64,000 nucleotides of DNA, from NCBI RefSeq assembly GCF_046524175.1, contig NZ_JBEFZF010000004.1, positions 248,001 to 312,000 of the forward strand. Direction: 5' to 3'. Each line of letters begins with the position of its first letter. The first letter of the stretch is position 1. Positions 52,377 through 61,167 of the stretch are shown here, piece after piece. The stretch comes from Spongiivirga sp046524175 (GTDB lineage Bacteria > Bacteroidota > Bacteroidia > Flavobacteriales > Flavobacteriaceae). The translations under genes were made by a program, and so were the position numbers. The notes beneath the pieces were generated by a model. It saw only the letters and a list, made by a program, of their open reading frames with translations. It was not told the origin of the DNA and made no database searches.

Positions 52377-52736
52377 ATGAAAAAAACCTTGGTATTCGGG
52401 GCTTCTTTAAAACCCGAAAGATACTCAAACATTGCGATCAATAGGCTAGTGGATGCCAAATACTCTGTAGTTGCTTATGGTTTACGGAAGGGAACTGTGG
52501 TTGGTGTTGAAATTGATACAGAATTACAGAAGTATAAGGATTTAGATACCGTTACGTTGTATCTGAATCCCAAAAGGCAAAAGGAATATTATGATTACTT
52601 TATTTCGCTAAATCCCCATCGCATTATCTTCAATCCCGGAACTGAGAATCCGGAATTATATCAACTTCTTAACGAAAATAATATTGATTTTGAAGTTGCG
52701 TGTACCCTTGTACTACTTTCTACGAATCAGTATTAA
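52377..52736 (+). CDS. CoA-binding protein (CoA_binding Rossmann domain)
   Basis: I use the ATG 52377 (MKKTLVFGASLKPERYSNI), a standard start for this small family; the longer open frame runs back into the KAS III gene. The 119-residue protein is a Rossmann fold with GASLKPERYS, a VVAYGLRKGTVVGVEI strand-turn, and the closing FEVACTLVLL. Such proteins bind CoA or a nucleotide, mostly with unknown role. Its 3' end overlaps the convergent symporter gene by 24 bases. It may share a transcript with the KAS III gene. Confidence 0.85.
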   Translation: MKKTLVFGASLKPERYSNIAINRLVDAKYSVVAYGLRKGTVVGVEIDTELQKYKDLDTVTLYLNPKRQKEYYDYFISLNPHRIIFNPGTENPELYQLLNENNIDFEVACTLVLLSTNQY

Positions 52737-54170
52737 ACCTATAAAGGTAAACAGTCCATTTACTAGCAGCAGTTCGTAACCAAATACATAACCTCCCAAT
52801 GTTGAGCTAGGTAATCCGCCAATTATAAAGGTTAAAGCTACAGATATTAAAGCAACCAAGGCTACCCACTTATCTCTTACTTGGTACTTGGTAAATATTC
52901 CAAAAGCAAACAAGCCCAATAATGGGCCATAGGTATACCCAGCAGCTTTTAAAAGGCCATCGATTACGTTGGTGTCTAAAAGATATTTAAATGCAATAAT
53001 AACTATCACTAAAAAGGCGCTCATCGCTATATGAACTTTTTTTCGAATTGATTTTTGCTTCGCAGGTTCACGCTTTTCAATATTTAAAAAATCAACAGAA
53101 AATGAAGTGGTTAATGAGGTTAAGGCGCTATCAGCACTGGAATATGCCGCAGCGATAAGACCTAACATAAAGAAAATTGCAATTGGAAGTCCGAGACCAG
53201 TATTGAGAGCAATTTCCGGAAACAACAAATCCGTTCTCGCCTTTCCATCCATTGTTGGAGTAGCAATACCGAATCGATCAGCATAAATGAACAATAACGC
53301 CCCCAACAACAAGAAAATAAAGTTAATTACTATCAGCACCAGGCTAAAAGACACCATATTCTTTTGGGCTTCTTTGGTGTTTTTACAGGTAAGGTTTTTT
53401 TGCATCATATCCTGATCGAGCCCTGTCATACAGATGGTGACAAACATTCCGCCAATAAATGACTTTACAAAATGAGTTTTGTCTAGAATACTGTCAGTAA
53501 ATATCATTTTATTATACTCGGCTAATTCAGCGGAAGCAAGAAATTCACTAAAACTCCATCCTAGCTTATCATTAATGTAATAAATTGCCATTCCAACGGC
53601 TATCAACATAAAGAGCGTTTGCAGGGTATCGGTCCAAACAATTGTTTTTATCCCGCCTCTAAACGTATATATCCATATTAGTAGTATAGAGAGCGTAACC
53701 GTAACAGCAAAGGGAACATTCCAAGCATCGAAAACAAATTTTTGCAGTACGATGGCAACCAAAAACAATCGGAAAGAAGCGCCTAAGACTCGAGATATAA
53801 AGAAGAAAAAGGCCCCTGTTTTATAACTTACTATGCCAAAACGATCTTCTAAGTATTGATAGATAGAAGTGACATTCATTCTGTAATATATAGGCATTAA
53901 AACGTAAGCAATAACTAGGTATCCCGCTAGATAACCGAATACCACTTGCATATAACTAAACTGCGAGGCATCCACCCAACCAGGCACTGAGATAAAAGTA
54001 ACGCCACTTAAGGAAGCCCCAATCATCCCGAAGGCTACGACAAACCAAGGGGATTGTTTTCCTGCTTTAAAAAAGTCTGTATTACTATCGTTTTTACCCG
54101 TTAAATATGAAATGAATAATAAAATGCCAAAGTAAATGGCTATGAGTGCGATAATATAGCTAGGCTGCAT
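52713..54170 (-). CDS. Sodium:solute symporter (SSS family)
   Basis: The 485-residue protein has about 13 membrane helices. Family features are GASLSGVTFISVPGW in helix 2 and AYSSADSALTSLTTSFSVDF near helix 8, which hold the sodium-site Ser/Thr residues (AAYSSADSALTSLT). The loop between helices 6 and 7 is GGMFVTICMTGLDQDMMQKNL (quoted in part as GLDQDMMQKN). The substrate cannot be told; Bacteroidota members are usually predicted to carry sugars, sialic acid or organic acids. The gene overlaps the CoA-binding gene tail to tail. Confidence 0.9.
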   Translation of the reverse strand: MQPSYIIALIAIYFGILLFISYLTGKNDSNTDFFKAGKQSPWFVVAFGMIGASLSGVTFISVPGWVDASQFSYMQVVFGYLAGYLVIAYVLMPIYYRMNVTSIYQYLEDRFGIVSYKTGAFFFFISRVLGASFRLFLVAIVLQKFVFDAWNVPFAVTVTLSILLIWIYTFRGGIKTIVWTDTLQTLFMLIAVGMAIYYINDKLGWSFSEFLASAELAEYNKMIFTDSILDKTHFVKSFIGGMFVTICMTGLDQDMMQKNLTCKNTKEAQKNMVSFSLVLIVINFIFLLLGALLFIYADRFGIATPTMDGKARTDLLFPEIALNTGLGLPIAIFFMLGLIAAAYSSADSALTSLTTSFSVDFLNIEKREPAKQKSIRKKVHIAMSAFLVIVIIAFKYLLDTNVIDGLLKAAGYTYGPLLGLFAFGIFTKYQVRDKWVALVALISVALTFIIGGLPSSTLGGYVFGYELLLVNGLFTFIGLILIRRK

Positions 54171-54298
54171 ATGGTAAAAGAGGTTGGGGTTGTTTCCGAC
54201 CTAGTCAAATATAACAAAAAGCCATTTTAAGAATAAAAGCGATATATCTTCTCGTTAAAAAGGAATAGATCGAGCTCGTTAATTTGTAATTTTACAGC

Positions 54299-54919
54299 AT
54301 GGAGTTTTCATCAAAGCTATTAGAGAATGCAGTAAATGAGGTGTCAATGCTACCTGGAATAGGAAAACGCACTGCGCTAAGGTTAGTGCTGCATTTGTTA
54401 AGGCAGCCTGAATCGCAAACAGCGCAGTTAACGGATGCTTTGACGAAGTTTAGAAATGAAATAAAACTATGTCAAAGCTGCCATAATATATCTGACATTT
54501 CAGTATGCGAAATTTGCTCGAACCCTAATCGTGATAAAGCGACCATTTGTGTTGTTGAAGATGTAAGAGATGTGATGGCTATCGAGAATACTGCACAATT
54601 TAGAGGTCTTTATCATGTATTGGGTGGTAAGATATCACCAATGGACGGTATCGGCCCTCATGACCTTACCATTGAAAGTCTTGTAAGAAAAGTTAAGGAA
54701 GGAGAAGTTAGCGAATTAATTTTTGCGCTAAGTTCTACAATTGAAGGCGATACAACCAATTTTTATATTTACAAACAATTAGAAGGTACCGCAGTAAAGA
54801 CTTCCACCATTGCAAGAGGAATTGCCGTTGGTGATGAATTGGAATATGCAGATGAGGTCACTTTGGGAAGAAGTATTATTAACCGGGTTCCCTTTGAAAA
54901 CTCACTGAAGACTTCTTAA
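54299..54919 (+). CDS. recR: Recombination protein RecR
   Basis: The 206-residue protein is RecR of normal length. It has the N-terminal helix-hairpin-helix (LPGIGKRTALRLVLHLL), a four-Cys zinc finger (CQSCHNISDISVCEIC), the Toprim motif (ICVVEDVRDVMAIE) and the Walker-like C-terminal part with TIEGDTTNFYIY. RecR works with RecF/RecO to load RecA at gaps. The gene is alone on its strand, with a free leader. No dnaX or YbaB gene is adjacent, which is a common neighbour elsewhere. Confidence 0.97.
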   Translation: MEFSSKLLENAVNEVSMLPGIGKRTALRLVLHLLRQPESQTAQLTDALTKFRNEIKLCQSCHNISDISVCEICSNPNRDKATICVVEDVRDVMAIENTAQFRGLYHVLGGKISPMDGIGPHDLTIESLVRKVKEGEVSELIFALSSTIEGDTTNFYIYKQLEGTAVKTSTIARGIAVGDELEYADEVTLGRSIINRVPFENSLKTS

Positions 54920-55028
54920 TTGTTGTAATATTCTTACTAATAATCACTTTTTGATATTGAATTCTTAATTATTGGTCAAAATTTCATTTTCAAATATGAT
55001 TATATCAATAAAAAGGCATTTTATTTAT

Positions 55029-55036
55029 TATTTTTG
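55029..55036 (+). promoter_or_regulatory. Candidate -7 promoter box of the E2 gene
   Basis: TATTTTTG is a full TAnnTTTG match, 32 bases before the ATG at 55069. No -33 element is clear. Confidence 0.45.
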
Positions 55037-55068
55037 CAATACCAAAATCATAAAATACAATCAACGAA

Positions 55069-56400
55069 ATGGGTAAATTCGAACTGAAACTTCCAAAAAT
55101 GGGCGAAAGTGTTGCAGAAGCGACAATCACCGCATGGTTAAAGGATGTTGGAGATACCATTGAAATGGATGAAGCCATTGTTGAAATTGCTACTGATAAA
55201 GTAGATTCTGAAGTGCCTAGTGAAGTTGATGGTGTTTTAGTAGAGAAATTTTTTGAGGTTGACGATGTGGTTCAAGTGGGGCAGGTATTAGCGGTCATTG
55301 AAGTGGAGGGAGAAGGAAGTGATACCGTTGCACCAGCTGTCGAAGCTGTAGGCGCATCACAAGAAGCAGTGGCAGCTGTTGAAGCAAGTGTAACTAAAGC
55401 TGTGGAGACTGTTCAGACACCTGTGGTACAAGGAGACTTTTCCGGATCTGACCGTTTTTATTCACCACTGGTTAAAAATATTGCAAAGGAAGAAGGAATA
55501 TCAGTAGCAGAGCTTGATGCACTTTCTGGTACAGGTAAAGATGGTCGGGTAACGAAAAATGACATCTTAGCTTATGTTGAGAATAGAGGTGCTAATGGTA
55601 AAGCAGTTGCTGCAAAACCGGAGCCAACTACTGCTCCAAAACAAGAAAAGGTTACAGTACCTAAACAATCTACCCCTCTAATTGCTAGTGGAGAGGACGA
55701 GATTATCGAAATGACTAGAATGGGGAAATTGATATCTCATCATATGATTGAAAGCGTGCAGACTTCTGCGCACGTACAAAGTTTTTGCGAAGCCGACGTT
55801 ACCAATATTTGGAACTGGAGGAAAAAGAATAAGTCAGCTTTCGAACAGAGAGAAGGTGAGAAACTTACATTCACCCCTATTTTCATGGAGGCCGTTGCCA
55901 AGGCTTTAAAAGAATATCCTTTAATCAATATTTCCGTTAATGGTGATACGATAATCAAAAAGAAAAACATAAATCTTGGTATGGCTGCGGCGTTACCAGA
56001 TGGTAATCTAATTGTTCCTGTTATCAAAAATGCAGATCAATTAAACTTAGTGGGAATGGCCAAGCAAGTAAATGATCTTGCGGGGCGCGCTAGAGAAAAT
56101 AAATTGAAACCAGACGAAATTCAAGGGGGAACTTATACTGTTACCAATGTTGGTACTTTTGGCAGTATAATGGGAACTCCAATTATCAATCAGCCGCAAG
56201 TGGGTATTTTGGCATTGGGTGCAATTAGAAAAGTGCCTGCTGTTATCGAGACTCCTGAAGGTGATTTCATTGGTATTCGATATAAAATGTTCTTATCACA
56301 TAGTTATGATCATCGCGTGGTAAATGGAGCACTAGGTGGTATGTTCGTAAAATATGTAGCAGACTATTTAGAGAACTGGGACATAAATCGTGAGGTGTAA
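55069..56400 (+). CDS. 2-oxoacid dehydrogenase E2, dihydrolipoyl acyltransferase (branched-chain type)
   Basis: One lipoyl domain (about 1-78) with the lipoylated Lys in EIATDKVDSEV, an Ala/Val/Glu-rich linker, a peripheral-subunit-binding domain (about 127-163; FYSPLVKNIAKEEGIS) and the acyltransferase core. The core shows the active-site His in HSYDHRVVNGALGG; the usual DHRxxDG has Asn at the last Asp. The layout fits the branched-chain E2 more than the pyruvate one, but substrate is not proved. E1 and E3 genes are not in the window, so E2 stands alone. Confidence 0.9.
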   Translation: MGKFELKLPKMGESVAEATITAWLKDVGDTIEMDEAIVEIATDKVDSEVPSEVDGVLVEKFFEVDDVVQVGQVLAVIEVEGEGSDTVAPAVEAVGASQEAVAAVEASVTKAVETVQTPVVQGDFSGSDRFYSPLVKNIAKEEGISVAELDALSGTGKDGRVTKNDILAYVENRGANGKAVAAKPEPTTAPKQEKVTVPKQSTPLIASGEDEIIEMTRMGKLISHHMIESVQTSAHVQSFCEADVTNIWNWRKKNKSAFEQREGEKLTFTPIFMEAVAKALKEYPLINISVNGDTIIKKKNINLGMAAALPDGNLIVPVIKNADQLNLVGMAKQVNDLAGRARENKLKPDEIQGGTYTVTNVGTFGSIMGTPIINQPQVGILALGAIRKVPAVIETPEGDFIGIRYKMFLSHSYDHRVVNGALGGMFVKYVADYLENWDINREV

Positions 56401-56483
56401 AACCACTTCTCAGTATTAAAACTTTACCTTTCTTTTATTATAAACCCAATTCTAAGAGGAAACAATTAAATTTCATTTAGCCG

Positions 56484-56491
56484 TATATTTG
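56484..56491 (+). promoter_or_regulatory. Candidate -7 promoter box of the secreted esterase gene
   Basis: TATATTTG is a full match to TAnnTTTG, 26 bases before the ATG at 56518. Confidence 0.4.
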
Positions 56492-56517
56492 GTAATCACC
56501 AAAAACAGGAATTATAG

Positions 56518-57297
56518 ATGAAATACGTAATTGCTTTTTTAATGTTTACACTATTTGCTACTACTACTTTTAGTCAAGATTTTGGTATGTACCAGCGTAA
56601 TGAATTTAAGACTGATAGGGGGGTACTACCATACAGGGTGTTCTTTCCTGATAATTTTGATAGTAGCAAACAATATCCCATTTTATTCTTTTTACATGGA
56701 TCTGGCGAGCGAGGCAATGATAATGAATCGCAACTGGTTCACGGTGCATCCACATTTATTAAAAAAGAAATACATGCTAAATATCCTGCAATTGTAGTGA
56801 TGCCTCAATGTCCGGCAACAGATTATTGGTCGAATGTAAATGTGGAAACTGCTGCCGATGGTACCCGTGATTTTCAGTTTAAAAAAGACGGGCCTCCCAC
56901 GGGTGCTATGTATATGGCTACTGAGTTGGTTAAACATATGTTATCAAACTATCCTATTAAAAAAGATCAGGTGTATATTGGCGGATTGTCGATGGGTGGA
57001 ATGGGCACTTTTGAAATAGTGAGAAGGATACCAAATACTTTTGCCGCAGCGATAGCGATCTGCGGAGGCGCAAATCCTGAAACTGCAGTACAGCTTAAGG
57101 ACACGAGCTGGTGGATATTTCATGGAGAAAAAGATAATGTAGTCCCTATAAGACTTTCTAGAATCATGAATGAAGCCCTAAAAAAAGAAGGAGCCGATGT
57201 GAAGTTGACAATTTACCCTGAAGATGGTCATGATAGCTGGACAAGTGCCTTCGCTGAGCCGGATTTAATGGATTGGCTTTTTTCTAAGCGCTTATAA
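56518..57297 (+). CDS. Secreted alpha/beta hydrolase (esterase/peptidase-like)
   Basis: A signal peptide (to about residue 19) is followed by an alpha/beta hydrolase domain of about 240 residues. The oxyanion-hole region is FFLHGSGERGND, the nucleophile Ser sits in GGLSMGGMGTFE, the Asp in IFHGEKDNVVP and the His in DGHDSWTSA. This set is typical of the phospholipase/carboxylesterase and PHB-depolymerase-like group annotated as prolyl oligopeptidase family in Bacteroidota. It acts in the periplasm or outside. Substrate unknown. Confidence 0.88.
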   Translation: MKYVIAFLMFTLFATTTFSQDFGMYQRNEFKTDRGVLPYRVFFPDNFDSSKQYPILFFLHGSGERGNDNESQLVHGASTFIKKEIHAKYPAIVVMPQCPATDYWSNVNVETAADGTRDFQFKKDGPPTGAMYMATELVKHMLSNYPIKKDQVYIGGLSMGGMGTFEIVRRIPNTFAAAIAICGGANPETAVQLKDTSWWIFHGEKDNVVPIRLSRIMNEALKKEGADVKLTIYPEDGHDSWTSAFAEPDLMDWLFSKRL

Positions 57298-57355
57298 ATA
57301 CCAAAGTCATGTTGTAAAGGATTATTCGATCTTTTACTTTAGGGAATCGTTTTAA

Positions 57356-57979
57356 TTATTGTAATAACCTTTTAAGTGCTTCAACTGTTTTTATTTCTAA
57401 ATGAATATCTCTTTTAAAACTTACAACAGGTAATTCAACACTATCCCGATTGACATTTTTGGCGATAAAATGATTGTTTAATAGTTCCCTATGAACGCTG
57501 GCAGTATCAAAATCTACTTCTTCGAAGCTGATTTTTGCATCTTTTAGCGCATTGATGAACTCTTGCGATTTAGCGTGTTGCTTTCTCGTAAATACTAATA
57601 GCTTGTCAGGAAGCTTAAGCTTAATAGGTTCATGATCTTTACGTATCCCAATATTGGTCGTTTTGTCCTGAACAATTAGACGGTAGTCGTATTTGCTTTC
57701 AACATTTGCTAGCGGAATCAATGTAATTAAATGAACCTTGGTTTTTGCTGGAATAGTTTTAATCATGGGTCGCGAGGCGCTGCGTCTAAATCCGGTTGCG
57801 TTCACCATGAAGAAGACGTCATGATTACTTTCGGTAATGTTTTCGGCAAACAGGTTAACCCGTTTCTTCGTTTTTTCTTCAATAATCTTCACCTTAGTCG
57901 TGTCTTGAGCGTTTACCCGAGAAAACACCATAAGGAAAGTAAACAGCAAAGTATATGTTACCTTATTTAATCGATACAT
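57356..57979 (-). CDS. Secreted glutaredoxin-like protein lacking CxxC
   Basis: The start is set at the ATG 57977-57979 (MYRLNKVTYT, signal peptide to about residue 25), which overlaps the end of the upstream gene by 17 bases; the longer frame is less likely. The first domain (about 26-120) and second domain (about 125-207) align along their length with residues 20-205 of the upstream paralogue. In the second, glutaredoxin-like domain the CxxC of the paralogue is HxxS (RKQHAKSQ), while the cis-Pro motif LPVVSF is kept. It cannot do thiol exchange as its paralogue may; a structural or binding role is likely. Confidence 0.75.
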   Translation of the reverse strand: MYRLNKVTYTLLFTFLMVFSRVNAQDTTKVKIIEEKTKKRVNLFAENITESNHDVFFMVNATGFRRSASRPMIKTIPAKTKVHLITLIPLANVESKYDYRLIVQDKTTNIGIRKDHEPIKLKLPDKLLVFTRKQHAKSQEFINALKDAKISFEEVDFDTASVHRELLNNHFIAKNVNRDSVELPVVSFKRDIHLEIKTVEALKRLLQ

Positions 57980-59063
57980 AGGTTTTGACAGTCGCATTTT
58001 TATCATTGAATGCATCTGGTCCGTAAACATCAAAATCTGCGCCATAACTGCGATTGGTCTGATTGCCCCAAATGTATTCCCATGTATTTAATACAGATTT
58101 TGGCAACGCTCCTTTAGAAGTGAATACTTCATAAGTGTCTTTTTTTATGGTAATTCCAGTCATGCCCTCCGGTATTTCATCCAATGATGAAACTTTACAT
58201 CCGAGAATACAATCATACATGCCTAAATGATCACTTTCATAATTGGTGTATAAATTGTACATGGTATTATCACTTTTGTTAGGTATTTTTTGAAGAATAC
58301 TATCTGCAAAAAAACGATCCCAAAGTGCCTTAATATCCTTTCCTGATTGCCCATCTTTGTTTATGGTTTTTACCTTAAGTCCAATTATTTGAAAGCTTTC
58401 AAGAACGCTAGTTGTTGTTTCCATGGTATTGTTCGATTTTCTGCTATTAGGATATAATTCATTAATTAACTGATCGTAAGTTTCTATCCAGTTATATAAT
58501 TTACCTCCTAGGTTGACAACCGGTGTATTTGTAGAATCTAATGCAGTTGGCGAGCCGAAAGATTTAGCCAATTGCTCTTTTAATTCAAGTTTTTCTGAAA
58601 GATCTACCTGACGATAGATGTAATTGTTGCTTTCTAATGAATCAATTATTTGGTTGCAACCGCTACAGTTTTCCGTTTTATAAACAACAATATATTTACC
58701 TGGTTTTATCTTTTTTGGGGGTACTTTAATAATGGTTGCAGGTTTTTTTAAAGCTCTTTTCGACAAACTATCTCTAACTTGTAAATTATGAGTGTATTTA
58801 GGTGTTTTTCCCCTCAATACAATAATATTATGAAGTTGTACTTTAGAGGTTGCCGGAACACGAATCCATCGTGCCCTTGCCTTACTTTGCCTAAAATCAG
58901 TGCCACTAACCTTAAACAATACATCAAAATCCTGCCTATTTTTGTTGATAGCATAAAATGATATTCTATTAGCAGTTTTTTCTTCTTTAATTTCAATGGG
59001 TTCTTCCTGTGCTTGTACTTGTATTGAACAAAAAAGAAATAAAAAGGTTATTGATCGAAACAT
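57963..59063 (-). CDS. Secreted three-domain protein: unknown beta domain, glutaredoxin-like CxxC domain, GyrI-like ligand domain
   Basis: Signal peptide (to about residue 19). Domain 1 (about 21-120) is beta-rich and shared only with the downstream paralogue. Domain 2 (about 123-205) is glutaredoxin-like: YIVVYKTENCSGCNQI with CxxC at 133-136, and the cis-Pro NTPVV at about 181. Domain 3 (about 222-366) is a GyrI-like/AraC effector-binding domain: IPNKSDNTMYNLYTNYESDH, YDCILGCKV, PEGMTGITI, YEVFTSKG and the end DFDVYGPD. GyrI-like domains bind hydrophobic small molecules. The fusion in a secreted protein is unusual. It overlaps the downstream paralogue, so the two are an operon. Confidence 0.8.
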   Translation of the reverse strand: MFRSITFLFLFCSIQVQAQEEPIEIKEEKTANRISFYAINKNRQDFDVLFKVSGTDFRQSKARARWIRVPATSKVQLHNIIVLRGKTPKYTHNLQVRDSLSKRALKKPATIIKVPPKKIKPGKYIVVYKTENCSGCNQIIDSLESNNYIYRQVDLSEKLELKEQLAKSFGSPTALDSTNTPVVNLGGKLYNWIETYDQLINELYPNSRKSNNTMETTTSVLESFQIIGLKVKTINKDGQSGKDIKALWDRFFADSILQKIPNKSDNTMYNLYTNYESDHLGMYDCILGCKVSSLDEIPEGMTGITIKKDTYEVFTSKGALPKSVLNTWEYIWGNQTNRSYGADFDVYGPDAFNDKNATVKTYVSIK

Positions 59064-59320
59064 CTAAACATTTTGTTTGCACGCAAGGTATTAAATGTTA
59101 ATTAATTATCTGATGACATGTATTCAAGAATAAGTAAGAAACTTAAAATACCCTTTATTTAAACGATTTTTCTAAAAGTTGAGTATCCATTGGCCAAGTT
59201 CACAACTGTTTATCAGTTTCTTTTTAATTATGTAGAAGAACATACCGTGAATTAGCGCTTCAATAGTTATCTTTAGCGTACCTAACAATAATTTAAATTG
59301 TTTGCGTTAACTAACCATTA
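59064..59320. other. Divergent intergenic region without a recognised feature
   Basis: This 257-base, AT-rich gap separates the glutaredoxin-like operon from the exonuclease gene. It holds only very short ORFs. TATCTTTA at about 59269 is close to the -7 consensus for the exonuclease gene. Confidence 0.3.
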
Positions 59321-59341
59321 ATGCAAATAAGTGCCAACCTA

Positions 59342-60118
59342 ATGGAATTAAAGCTTAACAAACCCATTTGTTTTTTTGATCTTGAGACTACAGGAATTGA
59401 CATTACTAAAGACCGCATTGTTGAAATTGCAATTCTAAAAGTACACCCTAACGGAAATAAAGAAAGTAAAACCTGGCTTGTAAATCCGGGAATGCCGATT
59501 CCTAAATCTTCAACCGCTATTCACGGCATAACAGATGAAAAAGTAGCGAACGAACCTACTTTTAAAGCGCTTTCAAAAGAAGTATATAACATGATCAAAG
59601 ATTCCGATTTAGCGGGTTTTAATTCGGATAGGTTTGATATTCCGTTGTTAGCAGAAGAATTACTTCGTGCGGACATTGATTTTGATATGAAAAACCGTGT
59701 TTCGGTCGATGTCCAAACTATTTTCCATAAAATGGAAAAACGAACACTTGAAGCGGCGTATAAATTTTACTGTGATAAGGACTTAAAAGATGCACATAGT
59801 GCAGCTGCTGATACCAATGCAACTTACGAAGTACTGAAGTCGCAGTTAGACCGATATGATGATCTTGAAAATGACATAAAAAAACTAAGCGAGTTTACTA
59901 CACGTAAACATAGTGCAGATTTTGCTGGATTTATCACTTATAATGACAATGGAGAAGAGTGTTTTTCTTTTGGGAAACATAAAGGGAAGTTAGTTACTGA
60001 AGTAATGGACAAAGAACCTGGATATTTTGGTTGGTTGTTAAACGCAGATTTTCCGTTATACACAAAAAAGGTGTTAACGGCCATCAAGCTTAGACGTCTA
60101 AACAATAAGCTTTTGTAG
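59342..60118 (+). CDS. DEDD-family 3'-5' exonuclease (DNA polymerase III epsilon-like)
   Basis: The start is taken at ATG 59342 (MELKLNKPICFF), the usual family opening; seven more codons are open upstream. Exonuclease motifs: Exo I FFDLETTGID (Asp, Glu), Exo II GFNSDRFDIPLL (Asp) and Exo III DAHSAAADTNA (His, Asp). The C-terminal part (about 185-258) holds ISFGKHKGK-like text (here SFGKHKGKLV) and GYFGWLLNADFP, a putative quorum-sensing-regulated WYL-less module common in Bacteroidota exonucleases. It probably trims DNA 3' ends. First of a run of four plus-strand genes. Confidence 0.9.
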   Translation: MELKLNKPICFFDLETTGIDITKDRIVEIAILKVHPNGNKESKTWLVNPGMPIPKSSTAIHGITDEKVANEPTFKALSKEVYNMIKDSDLAGFNSDRFDIPLLAEELLRADIDFDMKNRVSVDVQTIFHKMEKRTLEAAYKFYCDKDLKDAHSAAADTNATYEVLKSQLDRYDDLENDIKKLSEFTTRKHSADFAGFITYNDNGEECFSFGKHKGKLVTEVMDKEPGYFGWLLNADFPLYTKKVLTAIKLRRLNNKLL

Positions 60119-60129
60119 GAAAAGCTTTA

Positions 60130-60159
60130 AATAATTGATTTTTGAAAATCAATTATTTA
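60130..60159. promoter_or_regulatory. Perfect 14-base inverted repeat between exonuclease and FAH genes
   Basis: AAATAATTGATTTT (60130-60143) and AAAATCAATTATTT (60146-60159) are exact reverse complements with a 2-base gap. It is AT-only apart from one G and one C on each side, so it is a weak RNA hairpin without a T run; an operator or a transcription-slowing site are both possible. Confidence 0.4.
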
Positions 60160-60202
60160 ATTATCTTGTAATCAATTAATTAAAAAAAATAGTACCGGTC
60201 AA

Positions 60203-60814
60203 GTGAAAATAATTTGTATTGGAAGAAACTATACGGAACACATAAAGGAGTTGGAAAATGAGAAACCTACAGATCCTGTAGTCTTTTTAAAACCGGATAC
60301 GGCCATATTACTAAAAAAGCAGCCTTTTTTTATTCCTGATTTTTCTAATGACGTACATTATGAGGTTGAGATTTTAGTAAGGATAAATAAAATAGGAAAA
60401 TACATTGATAAGAAATTTGCCCACAAATATTATGATGAAATAGGATTAGGAATTGACTTTACGGCACGCGATTTGCAATCGCAATTAAAGTCAAAAGGCT
60501 TGCCCTGGGAAAAGGCGAAGGCATTTGACGGATCAGCCGTGGTTGGAGATTGGTTGCAAAAATCAAATTTTGCTGATGTGAATAATATTAGCTTTACGCT
60601 CGAACAAAATGAAAAAACTGTTCAAGCAGGCAACACAAGCCATATGCTATGGAAAATAGATGAGTTAATTGAATATGTGTCGAAATATTTTACATTAAAG
60701 ATAGGAGACATTATATTTACAGGTACACCGGCCGGGGTTGGTAAGGTGTCAATAAATGATCAATTAGTTGGTGCAATAGAGGGGCAGCAACTGTTCTCAA
60801 TCAAAGTAAAGTAA
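60203..60814 (+). CDS. Fumarylacetoacetate hydrolase-family enzyme, GTG start
   Basis: The gene starts with GTG at 60203 (KIICIGRNYTEHIKELEN). The 203-residue protein is the short FAH fold. Metal-binding residues are in HYEVEILVRINK (Glu pair) and GIDFTARDLQSQLK with the Asp, and the closing FTGTPAGVGKVS loop is present. Small FAH-family proteins act as acylpyruvases, oxaloacetate decarboxylases or isomerases. The substrate is not told by sequence. It precedes the Hpt gene by two bases, so the run is a tight operon. Confidence 0.9.
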   Translation: MKIICIGRNYTEHIKELENEKPTDPVVFLKPDTAILLKKQPFFIPDFSNDVHYEVEILVRINKIGKYIDKKFAHKYYDEIGLGIDFTARDLQSQLKSKGLPWEKAKAFDGSAVVGDWLQKSNFADVNNISFTLEQNEKTVQAGNTSHMLWKIDELIEYVSKYFTLKIGDIIFTGTPAGVGKVSINDQLVGAIEGQQLFSIKVK

Positions 60815-60816
60815 GA

Positions 60817-61161
60817 ATGGAAGTAAACTACAAACTAGACAACATTCACGAGATCGCTGGTGGTGACGAAGGTTTTGTTAAAGCGGTAGCGCAAAGTTTC
60901 GTTGAAGAAATGCCGGCTGATCTTGATGTGTTAAAACAGGCAGTTGCTGATAAAAACTACACACAAACACATCAGACGGCGCATAAAATGAAATCGACTA
61001 TAGATATGTTTAAAGTCGGGATTTTGGAAGATCTTATTGTTGTGCAGGACTGGGGAAAGTACGGAGGCAAAGATCCTGATAATATAGAGCCTATCTTCGA
61101 GAAGGTGGTAGCAGTTATTGAAAGTGCTATTGCCGAATTAAAATCAGATTTCGACCTTTAA
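60817..61161 (+). CDS. Hpt (histidine phosphotransfer) domain protein
   Basis: The 114-residue protein is a single four-helix Hpt domain. The phospho-acceptor is in THQTAHKMKSTIDMFKVGI, with the HKMKS pattern (His about 52), and the helices before and after fit the fold. Hpt proteins carry phosphate between receivers in a phosphorelay. No kinase or receiver is adjacent. The PAS kinase and receiver at 26.8-28.4 kb are possible partners, but nothing links them directly. It lies two bases after the FAH gene and six before cinA. Confidence 0.9.
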   Translation: MEVNYKLDNIHEIAGGDEGFVKAVAQSFVEEMPADLDVLKQAVADKNYTQTHQTAHKMKSTIDMFKVGILEDLIVVQDWGKYGGKDPDNIEPIFEKVVAVIESAIAELKSDFDL

Positions 61162-61167
61162 AACACA

